This document shows, one piece after another, positions 12,077 to 23,312 of a stretch of DNA of 64,000 nt. Origin of the DNA: Acorus gramineus (taxonomy: Eukaryota > Streptophyta > Magnoliopsida > Acorales > Acoraceae); contig CM060850.1 in NCBI GenBank assembly GCA_030737835.1, forward strand, positions 9,863,877 through 9,927,876, given 5' to 3'. Below the pieces are notes generated by a model. That model worked only from the letters and a program-made list of their open reading frames with translations, was not told where the DNA came from and searched no databases. Made by a program: the position numbers and the translations under genes. Each line of letters opens with the position of its first letter. The first letter of the stretch is position 1.

Positions 12077-14185
12077 GTTTATTCTATCAAAATAAACAAC
12101 TTTTTTTAGCTATTCTCATCTATTCTTCATTATTCTTGCCTTATGTTTCACGCCATACGGAGGTTCAAGAAAGCTGCTGGGCCAGCCAATCCACCTTTCA
12201 AATGCAAGATTTATTGGATGCTGAGATCTCGGAAAATTTTATTCACTACTTTTGGGTTGTTTCCATTGTCAACGAGGCAACACACATCACTTGATCACAA
12301 AAAGTAGCTAAATGGACTTGTCTCCACAAATTCTACAACTCCTATTTGTATCATGCACAGTAATCATGCAACATGTAGAACTAGCCAAGATATTTCAGTA
12401 AAGCCATCAAGCAGTCTGCATACATGCACCACTAATAACTTACCATGAGATCAAGTACTCAGAGAAGCTATTTCACAAACACAAGAGACATGCAATATAA
12501 TCAATATTTTAGATGGCTAATCCAATATCCCACAATGCCAAGCTGTAATCATTCCCCTTGAATCTTTGGGATATCAACGAGATGGATTTTCTTTAAGGAT
12601 GACTGCTAATTGGAAGATGTAGAAGTGTGTCATTAATGGACAAACGAAAATATTATCAAAAAAGTGGATAAAGAAGATAGAATACCTCAATATCCGTAAT
12701 GTGATATTACCTTTTTCTAAAAATGCAGTTGTCTGCCTTGAAACACAAACACAGTGCCAGGGATGACTGTAATGTGCAATTATTTGCCATTCAAGCCCCT
12801 TTAGGTCACTAGAATAACCCTATGACCAAATTTAATCACTGAACCCATGCACAAAGTTTAGTATCAGATAAAATGAAACATAATTACATCCCTGTGTCAA
12901 CATATTTAATCATCATCACAGAAGTATGCCAACCGATTGACATTAACTTGAACAAGCCTATGGCCATAGTTTTTTAAGATATTTTCTCATTTCAAACTGA
13001 CAAAATACTCCCTTGGTGCTTTTATCCAAGTCTTTCAGGTACACATTGACCTTCAGTTCGACGATTTTTTTCCCCTCAGGTGAATCCAAGGACGCCTCAG
13101 AACAACTCATCTCCATCAAGACCTTCCACATTTTGTCAAAACGAGCCATTTCAACATCACTACCTCTACAGGTTGCTTCAAAACTGCTAAGAACTCCAAA
13201 CCAAAGTAACTATTTCTTGCAGTCCTTTTGGTTTACCTTATGGGGATACAAGGTCAGTTCTGATAGGCAGTGGCCTAAGGCCACCACCAAGGGCGATCTC
13301 CCAAATCAAATTTTTTCTTTCCCCAAACAAAAAAAAAAAAATTCTTTCTTTCATTGGATGCTTACACCTTTTTGTGTGTGTGAATATATACGAGCCCCCA
13401 TTTTAAGAGTTCTTCTACAGCTCAGCCTAACCCGCCTACAAACAGGGGTGACTCTACGGGTAGAGATCACATGCCCTCCAACATCGAACTAGGAATTATA
13501 TAAATTCCATAAATGTATCAATTCAACTAATAAAATTATTCGCTTAGAACTTATATTAATCTCCTCTTCCAAACCGTCATATGCAATCAAAAAACAAAAT
13601 GCACAGTGCGACCTCCACAACTCAGGAAAATGATGGCTAGTACATGATCCTTGGCGAAGGGTCACATTTTAAACAAACTAATTGGCTATTCTCCATCATA
13701 AACATGTCCCTAATTAAGGTTAACATTATACACCCCCTCATTAATCCTTTTCTCAACATCTTAAATTCCATAAACCACCATACAATTTTTCCATTATAAT
13801 GGGAACTGCCCCAATAAACTGAAAGTTCTTTCCAATCCACCTTTCAATTTTCTACACGAACCAAACCAATAAGATTGTTTTTATATGTCAATACATGATC
13901 CATCATGATGAACATTGTTTTTCTTTCTTCTAACCAGTCCCCAAAGTTTGATCATCTAGACATTGACCAATTTCACAAATCAGATTCAGATATCCGATTT
14001 TCACAAACCTAACCATCTCTAACTTTAAATCAATCGATACAACAAACAAAAAAGAGCAAAAATGACACATTTCTTCATTCAAACCCTAAAATCCAAAAAA
14101 TCAAATGAAATCCCCAAAATTTCAATTCCTGACAAGATGAAAATTGAGATCGAGATCAAGATCGAGAGAGATAGATGAACACCTT
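12077..14185. other. intergenic DNA with unassigned small open frames
   Basis: No gene is recognised. On the minus strand a 63-codon frame at 12958-13149 starts with ATG and reads protein-like (an EGKKIVELKVNVYLKDLDKS stretch), but stops lie just upstream and I recognise no family. It could be an exon relic. Another minus-strand frame at 13637-13840 is similarly unassigned. The last few hundred bases before 14186 would include the 3' UTR of the complex I subunit gene. Confidence 0.35.
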
Positions 14186-14563
14186 CTATATCTGGTACCC
14201 TCCGCCGCGGGCGTTCTCGTCCTCTTCGATCTTCTCCGTCAAATATACGTTCGGGAAGTCCCCGGCGGCGAACACCTTCTCCGCTTTCGCCCTCTCGACG
14301 TCGGCCTTGGTGAGCACCGTCACCCTCGTCGGGGGCCGGTCGCGGCGGCGGTCGCGCGTGTAGTACTTGATGTCGAAGACCGTGTCCGGGTCCGACGTCG
14401 GAACCACCACCGGATGCGTCGTCGCGGGGCACCGTCGCCGGTACTCCGAAGCGAGGGGGACCGCGTCGCGGTACTCCGCGTGGGAGCAGGGTCCGGTGAT
14501 CTCCCACGGCTTCTTCAGGAGGCCACGCAGTCTTCCGAGCACGGATTTCGAGGCGGAGGCCAT
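14186..14563 (-). CDS. mitochondrial complex I subunit, plant ESSS/NDUFB11-like family
   Basis: A 125-residue single-exon protein starting at the ATG complementary to 14561-14563. It resembles the plant proteins annotated as ESSS (NDUFB11-type) subunits of respiratory NADH:ubiquinone oxidoreductase, which sit in the membrane arm of complex I. Conserved blocks visible: LLKKPWEITGPCSHAEYRDA near the N-terminus, PTSDPDTVFDIKYYTRDRRRDRPP in the middle, and a C-terminal FPNVYLTEKIEED...GGGYQ. The assignment is from memory of the family, not from a search. The coding region is strikingly GC-rich against its surroundings. A hAT MITE begins about 72 bp upstream of the ATG, so the promoter or leader has been remodelled. 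Confidence 0.75.
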   Translation of the reverse strand: MASASKSVLGRLRGLLKKPWEITGPCSHAEYRDAVPLASEYRRRCPATTHPVVVPTSDPDTVFDIKYYTRDRRRDRPPTRVTVLTKADVERAKAEKVFAAGDFPNVYLTEKIEEDENARGGGYQI

Positions 14564-14635
14564 CTGTTGATGCTGCTGCTACGCCTCTTCTTCGCGAAAA
14601 CAGAGAAAAAAAAAATGATGGAAGGGCGTCACAGG

Positions 14636-15137
14636 TAGGCCCGTCAACACGTCGGATTCCGATCGGGTCGTGGTGGACCCGGACCCAACCCGTTTGATTC
14701 TCGGATCTTTCAGGCTGGATCCATATCGGATCTCAAGTCGGGTCGGGTCGAATCGATCTATTAACAAGTTCAGGTCAGACAAAAAAAAGTTTAGAAACTT
14801 TTCTAGGGCCCACAATGGTTTCATTTTTTTTTCATTTTAATAGAGTCTAATTAATTATAAATAGTTCTTCACTATTTTTATTTTTAAATATTTTGTGAGA
14901 GAATATTTGAAATACAGTTTGGATTATTATGTTTTTACGTGAAGTCAAAAGGTTGTAAAAATATTTCAAATATTTAAAATTTTAGTTATAAATGTTTGGT
15001 TGTATCATAAATAAAAAAATTACATAATCTTTGGGTTGAGTCAATCAGGTTCAACGGGTCCATAGGATCGGGTCGAGATGGACCAAGACCCAATCCATTT
15101 TGATTGTCGGGTCCTGATCGACCAGCTGACAGGCCTA
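14636..15137. mobile_element. hAT-type MITE upstream of the complex I gene
   Basis: A 502-bp element with ends TAGGCCCGTCA and the complement of TGACAGGCCTA, flanked by 8-bp duplications GTCACAGG (14628-14635) and GTCACAAG (15138-15145), one mismatch. The 8-bp duplication and GGGTCGGG-type subterminal repeats point to hAT. No transposase. Confidence 0.75.
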
Positions 15138-16107
15138 GTCACAAGGACATAAAATTAACACATGTTTTTGTAATAAATATTATTGTAAGGTACTAAAAAA
15201 AAAATTTTAAGTATGGGAAACATCCAAATAACCCCCTTAACCTTAAACAGCCCGAAATCCATATAACCCTATAAACATCTATGTAAATCTAAATAGTAAC
15301 TTGAATTACATTGATAGATGAGGAATATTTGTGAATAAATCATTTGGTTTAATCCTGACTGAAAATACAGTATATCAAAAATCCCCTATAATGTGTTAAA
15401 ATTACGAAAAACTGTGTTTTCTGTCAGGGTTAACCAAATAAAATATTCATCGTGTGTCAGTAGAAATTTAATTCTAGAGATTATTTAGATTTACATATGT
15501 GTTTTAAGGAAGTTATATAGATTTTATTATAAATAAGTGGGTTCTATGTATTTCAAGTAGTTTACAATAGATTATATGGATTTTTTTTATTTCTTAATAT
15601 AAAAACCAATGAGTGCTGATACATGCAGTCCGTTTTGCAGCGTCATACGCTATGATAACGTAGTATATACTGCACTAACATAGTGTATACTATATTATCA
15701 TAGTATATACTACAATCCATTTTTTCAATTGATCTATAGTCGTATAACTTTTTTTTTTAGAAGATTTTTAGAAGACAATGATGAAGACTTTTTAGAAATT
15801 CAAACTCAATAGCAACCAACAACATGACAAAGGTGAAGAAGCAAATGATGACGACACCAATGTTAGTATGTTACGGTAAACTAATATAATTATTGTCACT
15901 TAAAAATAATGTTTTTTTTTAAAAAAAATTAACATGGTAGCGGTATGCTATTAAGATATGTGATGACATGTCACACAACCCTCTAAAATTTTGAAATTTT
16001 GAGTCCTTAAAATTCCATAAAAATCTATATAAGAAAGTTTATAAAAATATATAAAATTCTCAATGTTTACAAAAGGTTATCATTTATACACTAAGTTTTT
16101 TTTTCTA
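15138..16107. other. intergenic DNA with partial copy of an AT-rich repeat
   Basis: No gene seen. At about 15627-15730 lies a partial copy of a dispersed repeat with the signature GTCCGTTTTGCAG...CATACGCTATGATAACGTAGTATATACT, also found at about 16108, 49089 and (inverted) 63020. A diffuse inverted repeat may span about 15215-15600. Confidence 0.4.
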
Positions 16108-17045
16108 CAATCCATTTTATGACCCCTATACATTATCAGGGTCGACCCTGAGATAAGAAAATCTAGGTGGGACCCTAGGTCAACTCATAAAATGGGGCCC
16201 TATATATGTATATCAAAATTTTTGAGTTAATGTTTTAATCATGTTAGTAATAAAAAGATCAAAACTAAGCAAAAAAACTCATCGAGTTCTTCTTTAAAAA
16301 GAAAAAAAAATCACAAAAATAAGATCATTTCTTTTATAGAAAATAATAAATCCCTATAAAATAGAGTATACTAAAAATATATTAAATATATAAAGATACA
16401 GATGAAATTTTTTAAAAATCACAAAAAAATACTTTTCATAATGATGCCAACAAATATTACATTTTCAAATAAAACTTATAAATTTAAATTTAAAATAAAT
16501 AGGAAGACATATTCAAATTATTTTTAAAAAAAATTTAATTTTAGAGTGTTGTTACACATAGTTTTTATTCCAGCCTCAATTCCAGTCTCATATGCGTCGA
16601 TGAAAAATTATCAAATCGTATACTGACCTTAGCAATGCATATATGCTATTTATTAGAGGTATATACTTCACTTATTGTAAAAACATGTACCTTATTAGAT
16701 GATGTATACTATTTTAAAAAAATTCAAAACACTTTTAAATTGAATTTAGGGCTACAAAATAGACTGGATGTAAAATTATTATTAAGTTTAATTTCAAAAG
16801 TTTAATATAAAAAAAAATCTTGGATTTGAGGGCCCTCTTTGAAGAAGGGGCCCTAGGCGGTCGCCTATCGGGCCTATAGTCAGGGCCAACCATGTACACT
16901 ATGATAACATAGTATATATTACAGTGTTATGATGTTTATGATTCTATCAAATTTTAGTTTGATATAAAAAAAAATATATTAGTGTATTTCAATATATACA
17001 TTATTTTATACAAGATCGTATATTTCAATATCAAAGTATATAATT
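16108..17045. repeat. AT-rich dispersed repeat copy, split by a hAT MITE
   Basis: The left part (about 16108-16136, ATCCATTTTATGACCCC) and right part (about 16895-17045, TATGATAACATAGTATATATTAC onward) align in order with the repeat copies at 49089 and 63020. The interval between is the hAT-type element at 16137. The repeat is non-coding; its superfamily is unknown. Confidence 0.6.
16137..16894. mobile_element. hAT-type non-autonomous element (CAGGG ends)
   Basis: A 758-bp element beginning CAGGGTCGACCCTGAG and ending GTCAGGGCCAACCATG. Flanks are TACATTAT (16129-16136) and TACACTAT (16895-16902), an 8-bp duplication with one mismatch. GGGGCCCTA and GCGGTCGCC motifs near the right end are typical of plant CAGGGCCGGCCCTG-ended hAT-like repeats. 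It interrupts an older AT-rich repeat. Confidence 0.7.
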
Positions 17046-17093
17046 AAAAAAAAAAAAAAAAAGTGTAAAAAGCAAATGTGACCGATGAGGACG

Positions 17094-17109
17094 TGGGCCA
17101 CGTGGCCCA
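17094..17109. promoter_or_regulatory. composite palindrome: two site II motifs and a G-box
   Basis: A perfect 16-bp palindrome, TGGGCCACGTGGCCCA, containing TGGGCC (site II, TCP-factor target in growth genes) on each strand and CACGTG in the centre. It lies about 130 bp upstream of the TATA box of the G3BP-like gene. A second GGCCCA lies at 17145-17150. Confidence 0.65.
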
Positions 17110-17240
17110 ATCATGAATAAGCTGGTACAGAAATTATCCGGGCCGGCCCATTTGACACCTGTTTGACCAGAAGCAAAACCCGACGACGAACGGGAGTTCA
17201 ATTGGTATCCCGTCTCGCATTGAAGTTGTCTCTCTCTCTC

Positions 17241-17298
17241 TATAAAAGGATCCTCTAGAGACCTCTCTCTCTCTTTGGTTTACTTGAAATCTTCGAAG
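17241..17298 (+). promoter_or_regulatory. TATA box and leader exon of the G3BP-like gene
   Basis: TATAAAAG at 17241-17248 is followed by a CT-rich leader. The leader exon ends at 17298 before a GTGAGT splice donor at 17299. The transcription start is inferred to be about 30 bp after the TATA box. Confidence 0.65.
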
Positions 17299-19079
17299 GT
17301 GAGTTTTTTTTTTTTTAATATATCTGTATTTTGTTCTCTGGTTCTTCCTTTTGATCTCTTGTGGGTTTTGTAGTTTTTTTTTTTTTTTTTTTTTTTGAGA
17401 ATCAAAGTCCGTTTTTGTTGGTTTTGATTTGTGAGTCGTGATGGGTTTTGGGTATTTGTTGTGTATTTTTTTTTTTCGATTTTATGTATCGTTTCGTGTT
17501 TGTATATGTTTTGGGGGCTTTGGGTTTTGGTTTTTATAGGGTTTTGCGGTTGCTGGGGTTTAGGGTTTTCGGGTTTGTGGTTTGGAAGGGCTATTTTTGC
17601 TGTAAAGGTTCTTCTTTTTTTGTTGTTTTGTTTTCGATCTTTTATTTGGGTCTCATCAGGGTTTTTGGGTTTTGGGGTTTGGATTTTGGATCTTTGTGTT
17701 TCTTTGAGTTTTTTTTTTATAGGGTTTTGTGGTCCTTAGGGTTTTTGAGTTTAGAAGAGCCATTGTTGATGTAAAGAATCTTTTTGGTTCCTGTTTACAA
17801 TCTCACATATTTTTTTTAGGGTTTTGTGGTTCTTAAGGTTTAGGGTTTAAGAAAAAGACTTCTATTTTTTGATCTGGTGGAGATCTTTTGGGAGTTGGTT
17901 CATTTTGTTCATTTTTTTGGCGTGACTTTGCTCCAATAGGGTTTTGTTTGGTGTTTTTCTCATGAATTTTGTATTTTTCTATTCTTGTTTAGTTTGTGAT
18001 AGCTTTTAATACTTTGTCAATAGGGTTTTGTTTGTAGATCTTTTGAAGCCTTTTTTTTTTTTTTATAAAAAGAATGTTTTGTTGATGCTTTCTCCCATTT
18101 TTACTTTTCTATTTTAATTTCTTTAGTTTCTGGTGATTTATTTCTTTGAATATGTCATGGTGTGTTAATACTTGATTTTCTTTTTCAAATTGTGGTGCCC
18201 TGATTTTTCTGTTAAAGAAGATTTGGATCTGTTTTTTTTTATTAAAAAAAATTGCTTTCTTTAAATTGGGAATTTTTTTTTCCTGGAAGTTTGTATGGAT
18301 GTGTATATGTTTTTTTTTTACTATTATTTGGTTAGGAATTAGCTCATGGGTATTGATTTAGTGCTTTTATCTTGTATAATATTGCTTTGAAATTTAGTGG
18401 CAAAATAAGTTATAACTAATGCTATTTATTTATTTTTTAGCATTGCTTTGTTGTTCTTGCTTAGATTTCTTTCTATATTAATCACTTCATAGGATTGAAT
18501 CTTCCCACTTACACTTTTGCTGTTCGATAGATCTGTTTGCATTAAATATTTTTCAAGCCTTCACTTTTCAAGAATGACATTATTTAGGTTTCTCTTGTTC
18601 ATTTGTTGTTCGACATGATCCTGGCCCGGACTTGTATTTAGTGACCCCTGCTGTTTATTAGGGTTCTGGTTTTAAAAATAGGCTTTGTAGTAATGTCACG
18701 AACATGTACATCCAGTCTTTATTTTCTGAGGTGGTTCACATGATAATTTTGAATATTGCTTGATGAAATTCAGATTTTCATGGAAACCTTGACATAGCAT
18801 TTGGTTTGGCCTTATTCATTGATATAATGATATCTTTATTTTGTTGAGATGCATATTTGTTTGCTATCACATAGAATTTTCTTTGTGTTTTCTCCCATAC
18901 CTTTTGATCATGTATCTTTTTCTTTGCTCAATTTCATTGAATGATTAGTAGTTCTTTTTTCTTTGCAAGTTGTCAGTTTGAGTGTCAAATATGGATTCTG
19001 TTTGTCACAGTTTCATTGAATCTGATTATCGGTTCATTATAAAGCATTGAACTTCTAGACATTTTCTTTCCAACTCCAG
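17299..19079 (+). other. 1.8-kb leader intron with telo-box array
   Basis: A GT-AG intron in the 5' UTR: donor GTGAGT at 17299, acceptor CCAACTCCAG ending at 19079. T-rich throughout. Nine AGGGTTT telo-boxes lie between 17538 and 18028 (starts 17538, 17562, 17658, 17721, 17738, 17818, 17842, 17938, 18022). Long first introns like this often raise expression in plants. Open frames inside it are not genes. Confidence 0.75.
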
Positions 19080-19092
19080 GATAGCTTCAGAG

Positions 19093-22000
19093 ATGGCATT
19101 GGAAATAGTGAACCCTCCTCCTGCTCCCCCTACCACTCACTCTGCGCAATTGGTATCTACTATTGCTGTCTCAGTTTTTAAGGAACAGTACCTTTTTTTC
19201 CTTGTCAATGGTTTGATCTATCCTATGTGAATTTCTTACAGGTTGGGCAGGTTTTTGTGGAACAATATTACCAAATCCTTCACAATTCACCGGAGCACCT
19301 TTTCAAATTCTACCAGGATTCGAGTGTTTTTTGCAGGCCTGGACCTGATGGATCTATGATTTCTGTCAGAACTATGCAAGTGAGGGGATACAGATGATTT
19401 CCATATTTTTTTCCCTTATTATATGACTCAATAATTTGGTGCCACCTATGACTTCATTACAATGTGGGAGTAATATGCAAGAAAATAAATTTTTTAATTC
19501 CAATGTACATTGACTGTACTCTCCAATGAATGTGTTTTACTAGTTACAGTGAAACGACCATAACCATAGACTACACCTTCCAATTTGCAATCTCCATAGG
19601 CTGAGAGAATTTGTTAATAGGAGGCATAAAAATTGAGTCTTATTGCATATTCCTGATTGTGGGAACTTCTTGAATAATCTGGGACAACACTCTCCAATGA
19701 ACGTGTTCACTTTTGTTTTTTATAGCTCATTAATATCACTATTATTTTACTTCTTCTTCTTCTTGTTGAATTTCTTTTTTTTTTCCCCTTCATTTTTCAG
19801 TAGTGTGCCTTGGGCTATATATATGCATTACATGTTCTAACTCTTGAGCACTCTAAAACAGGGGATCAATGATAAGGTCCTGTCGTTGGACTCCAAGCAC
19901 ATTACAGCGGAGATTGAGAACGTGGATTCTCACGATTCCTTCATGGGTGGAGTAACTGTCTTTGTCACTGGTTACCTGACCGGCAAGGATGATGTGAGGA
20001 AGGAGTTCGTGCAATCGTTCTTCCTTGCCCCACAGGAAAAGGGTTACTTTGTACAGAATGACATATTTAGGTATGTGGGAGGATGCCCATTAGTGGGTGC
20101 CAACAACCACTTGCCAACTAATGGGTCCAGTGAAGATACACAACTTGGTAAACAATCATTTTGGTTTCTTTCCATTAAAAATGTGTAAATATTTATTCTT
20201 TATTCTCTCAGGCCAATTCTGATTAACCCTTGGAACTTTTCAGAGACTTCCCAAGGTGTGGACCATCAGGTGGTGGATTCTGCAACTCCTCCCCCTGAGG
20301 ATGAAGTAGATGAGGGTCCAGAAGTTTGTGAACCACTTGAAAATGGCACTGGAGCACATTCACCTGTTGTTCAAGTCATCCAAGAAGATCCAGCTCCAGT
20401 TGTCCGCTCGATTCCTTCATCAGTTAAAGATGATGCTCAGAAAAAGACCTATGCATCTATCGTGAGTGCATTTGCATTAGTTAGTTTTTCCTCTCTAGGT
20501 TGTGGATTTTTTTTTTTTTTTGGTTATATGTATTTTGTTGAAATCAAATGAATTCACCAGGTGAAGGTCATGAAAGACAATAAATCTCCTCCACCTATCG
20601 TCAAGGCTGCACCAGTTCATATACCCACCACTGCTGTCAAGGCATCGTCGCCTGTGAAGAACACTGTAACACAGGTTGTTGCAGCGACAACACCTGTTCC
20701 ACCACCTGAAACTTCAGCTCCTGACAACACTAATGTCTCTGAAACTTGCAATACTCCTGAAGGTGTTTTTTTGATGCATGACATCCATTGCATGTGTGCA
20801 TGAACACTCAATGTGTATTTACATAGTTCAAAATATTGAGCAATATTTCGATTCCCCTAGTTCAAAATATTGACCAATAAATCGATTCTCCTAAATAATA
20901 ATTGATACCTTTTCCATATTTTTTTTAATTTTTCATAATATTTCAAAACAATTTTTTTTTCTTTTTAAGTCCCAAATCGATATGTTGATCAATATATTGA
21001 TGTATCAATCTTGGCACCCTCATTGATATATAAAAAAAAATGTTATTTCAAACTTTGGTATTTACATGTTATATTGACCTGACTAATATTTGTGCAGTCG
21101 AGGGTCATTCAGTGTATGTCCGGAATCTGCCTCTGAACATCACAGCATCCCAACTGGAGCTGGAGTTCAAGAAATTTGGGGCCATACGGCCTGGAGGAGT
21201 TCAAGTTAGAAGCAATAAAGTCAGTCTTTTCAAAACCTTTTCCCCTCATTTCCCCATGGCATTTTCTCTTAATGTTTTAGAGGAACATTCCGGTTGATGT
21301 TTTCTTATTGTTCTGTTTTGGTTATCTGTTTTGTGACTGTACAGCAAGAGCCGCCTTACTGTTTTGGTTTTGTCGAATTTGAGTCTTTGAGTTCCATGCA
21401 GGCAGCAATTGAGGTTTGGAATCTGCACTTGTTATCGTGTGCTCTAACTTATTGTTAATTGTTCACTTATCAGGATTAATTTTTTTGATAAAACTGTTTG
21501 AAGATGCTCATAGATCAATTGGGTCTTTGTTTTGTGGCACATGCTATCCTTTTTCTTCCTTTCGGAAGCTGTATAATTTTTTCATGATAAATAAATTTTA
21601 ATTCGTACCCGTGTTCACTGTGGTTTCATTTAACCTGGTCCAACTAGTTCGGTCAAAATGGATTAGCTTCTTAATTATGTTCTTTATTTCATTATTCCTG
21701 TAATGCTTTGGAAAATGTAGTACTGAATTAAGAAAAATCATGGATATTTATAATTGTTACTATTTTGCCAAAAAGAGATCAAAACCAAACTTAATATGCC
21801 ACCATGAGACAAAATGAATATTTCAGGGGACAACTTTATATGCTCTCCAAGTAGTTTAGTCTTTTGGATTAAGTTTAATTGGTCAAGGAGAAACTAATTA
21901 TTTTTCCTTTTTTTTTCCAGGCATCGCCCGTCATGGTTGGGGACCGAAAAGTTCAAGTCGAGGTGAAGCGAACTACTAGCCGAGGCAAGCTCAAACTTTT

Positions 22001-22843
22001 TAAAAATATATATATATATCCCCTTGATTACAAGCTAAAAAATCAAAAGAATGAAATGTCAACAAGAGTATTAAATAGCCAAATTGGCTGTTGCACACAT
22101 TTCTTAAGGCAATGTTTGGAAATGGATTTGGATAGCTTTTGGTTTTGAAGGAATCAGAAACCTTAAACTCATTTTCAAACACAGAATGACCGCAACTTTT
22201 GAAGAAAGCATAAGAGCGATTTTTCAGCAATTAAACAGAAGCTAATTGTAAAAGTAGCTTCAAGTGAATAAATCTCTTTTTCAATAAGGCTGTGTTTGGA
22301 AACAAGCATGAAAAAAGCTTTGCACTTAAAGCAGCTTTTAAAAATAGTTTCCACAAAGAATATTTTGTAGATTCCTAAAAGGCTGATATATACATTCACT
22401 TTCTTCAAAAGTTGAGCGTTTGGAAACAAATGTGGATTAAGTGACTCCACAAAAGTAGAATATCCTAAAGCTCCCCAACTTCAAACACCACATTAGCTTT
22501 ATGATCATGCCTTTCCCAACCTCCATGTACCATGGAATCTACTGATCTGATTTCTTCCTCATTCCATTCTCCAGTTGGCGGATACGGCCCAAGATCGCGG
22601 TTCATCCAGCCTGGTAGAACTGGTGGTGGTTACCGGAATGACAGTTTCAGAGGCGGGCGTAGGGGAGGGTACGGTGCCGGTGGTGGCGGTGGCCGTGGCT
22701 ACGGCAGGAATGAGTATGGTAACCATCGTGGCGAGTTCTCCGGCCGTCCACGCGCCAACTATCAGAACATGGGTTCATTTGGAAACTCAAACAGGGCTGT
22801 TCGTTCTGTCGAATCTAACCGTGTCGCAACTGTTTCCGCGTGA
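19093..22843 (+). CDS. G3BP: G3BP-like stress-granule RNA-binding protein (NTF2 + RRM + RGG)
   Basis: Nine coding exons, predicted 475 residues: 19093-19152, 19242-19379, 19862-20147, 20244-20461, 20561-20762, 21098-21219, 21345-21413, 21921-21984, 22575-22843; all junctions keep frame. The NTF2-like domain (about 16-135) reads VGQVFVEQYYQILHNSPEHLF ... NDIFRYV. A Pro/acidic linker follows. The RRM (about 302-385) has RNP2 VYVRNLP and RNP1 YCFGFVEF. The tail is RGG/GGY-rich (FRGGRRGGYGAGGGG). Plant G3BPs assemble cytoplasmic stress granules and bind mRNA. The last intron uses a GC donor (CGAG|GCAAGC at 21985). An alternative splice, donor 20071 to acceptor 20211, would also stay in frame. The start ATG is the first in exon 2 after the leader intron. 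Confidence 0.9.
22108..22460. mobile_element. probable Tourist-like sequence in the last G3BP intron
   Basis: The last intron contains AAGGCAATGTTTGGAAATGG and AAGGCTGTGTTTGGAAAC motifs, and AGCGTTTGGAAACAAATG near the right, typical of Harbinger/Tourist ends. I cannot set clean borders or a target duplication. Confidence 0.35.
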
Positions 22844-23312
22844 AACAAAGCCTCTTCACTGATTAGCACAATTTTGCTTGGATGCTGATGGTGGTTTTTA
22901 ACAGTCTGAACATGTGGTTCCTTTTTGGGTTCTATTTTTTTTCTCTTTTTTTTTGTGTTTTCAGAACAAGCAGAGCTATTAAGGCTTTAGCATTCAATGG
23001 ATTGGATAATCATTTTTTTAGTTGTTTTTGAAGGCATATGTTTGTGTCGTGTTGGTGTCAGATTCAGAATTGTCAGATTACATTTAGAGAGATTAGAGAC
23101 TGAATATTGAGGCCTTGATGTTTATCAATTGGGATTTTGAAATCATGACGGTCTATTCAAATTTTCAAGATTATGAGTAATCATACAGAATAATTGAATT
23201 TGAACAATACATAATACAAATTTATATAGATATTTTCAGATTGGTTAAATCTGGGGTTGGAAATTTGAATGCATCTTCAAACAAATGGTGATAATATTTC
23301 CAGTGCTTACAT
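22844..23312. other. convergent 3' UTR region
   Basis: The 470 bp between the stop of the G3BP-like gene (+) and the stop of the RIQ-like gene (-). It must hold both 3' UTRs and polyadenylation sites, so overlapping antisense transcripts are possible. No other gene seen. Confidence 0.5.

Noticed and set aside
12958-13149. Minus-strand 63-codon frame as a gene
   Set aside because: Reads somewhat protein-like but no family recognised, no splice partners found; mentioned only as a possible relic.
17431-17774. Two overlapping open frames of about 100 codons in the G3BP leader intron
   Set aside because: T-rich, Phe/Gly/Trp-heavy translations with no domain; they lie in an intron with clear splice sites.
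22575-22862. 95-codon open frame overlapping the last G3BP exon
   Set aside because: It is the +1 frame of the RGG-coding exon; the in-phase frame gives the expected RGG tail.
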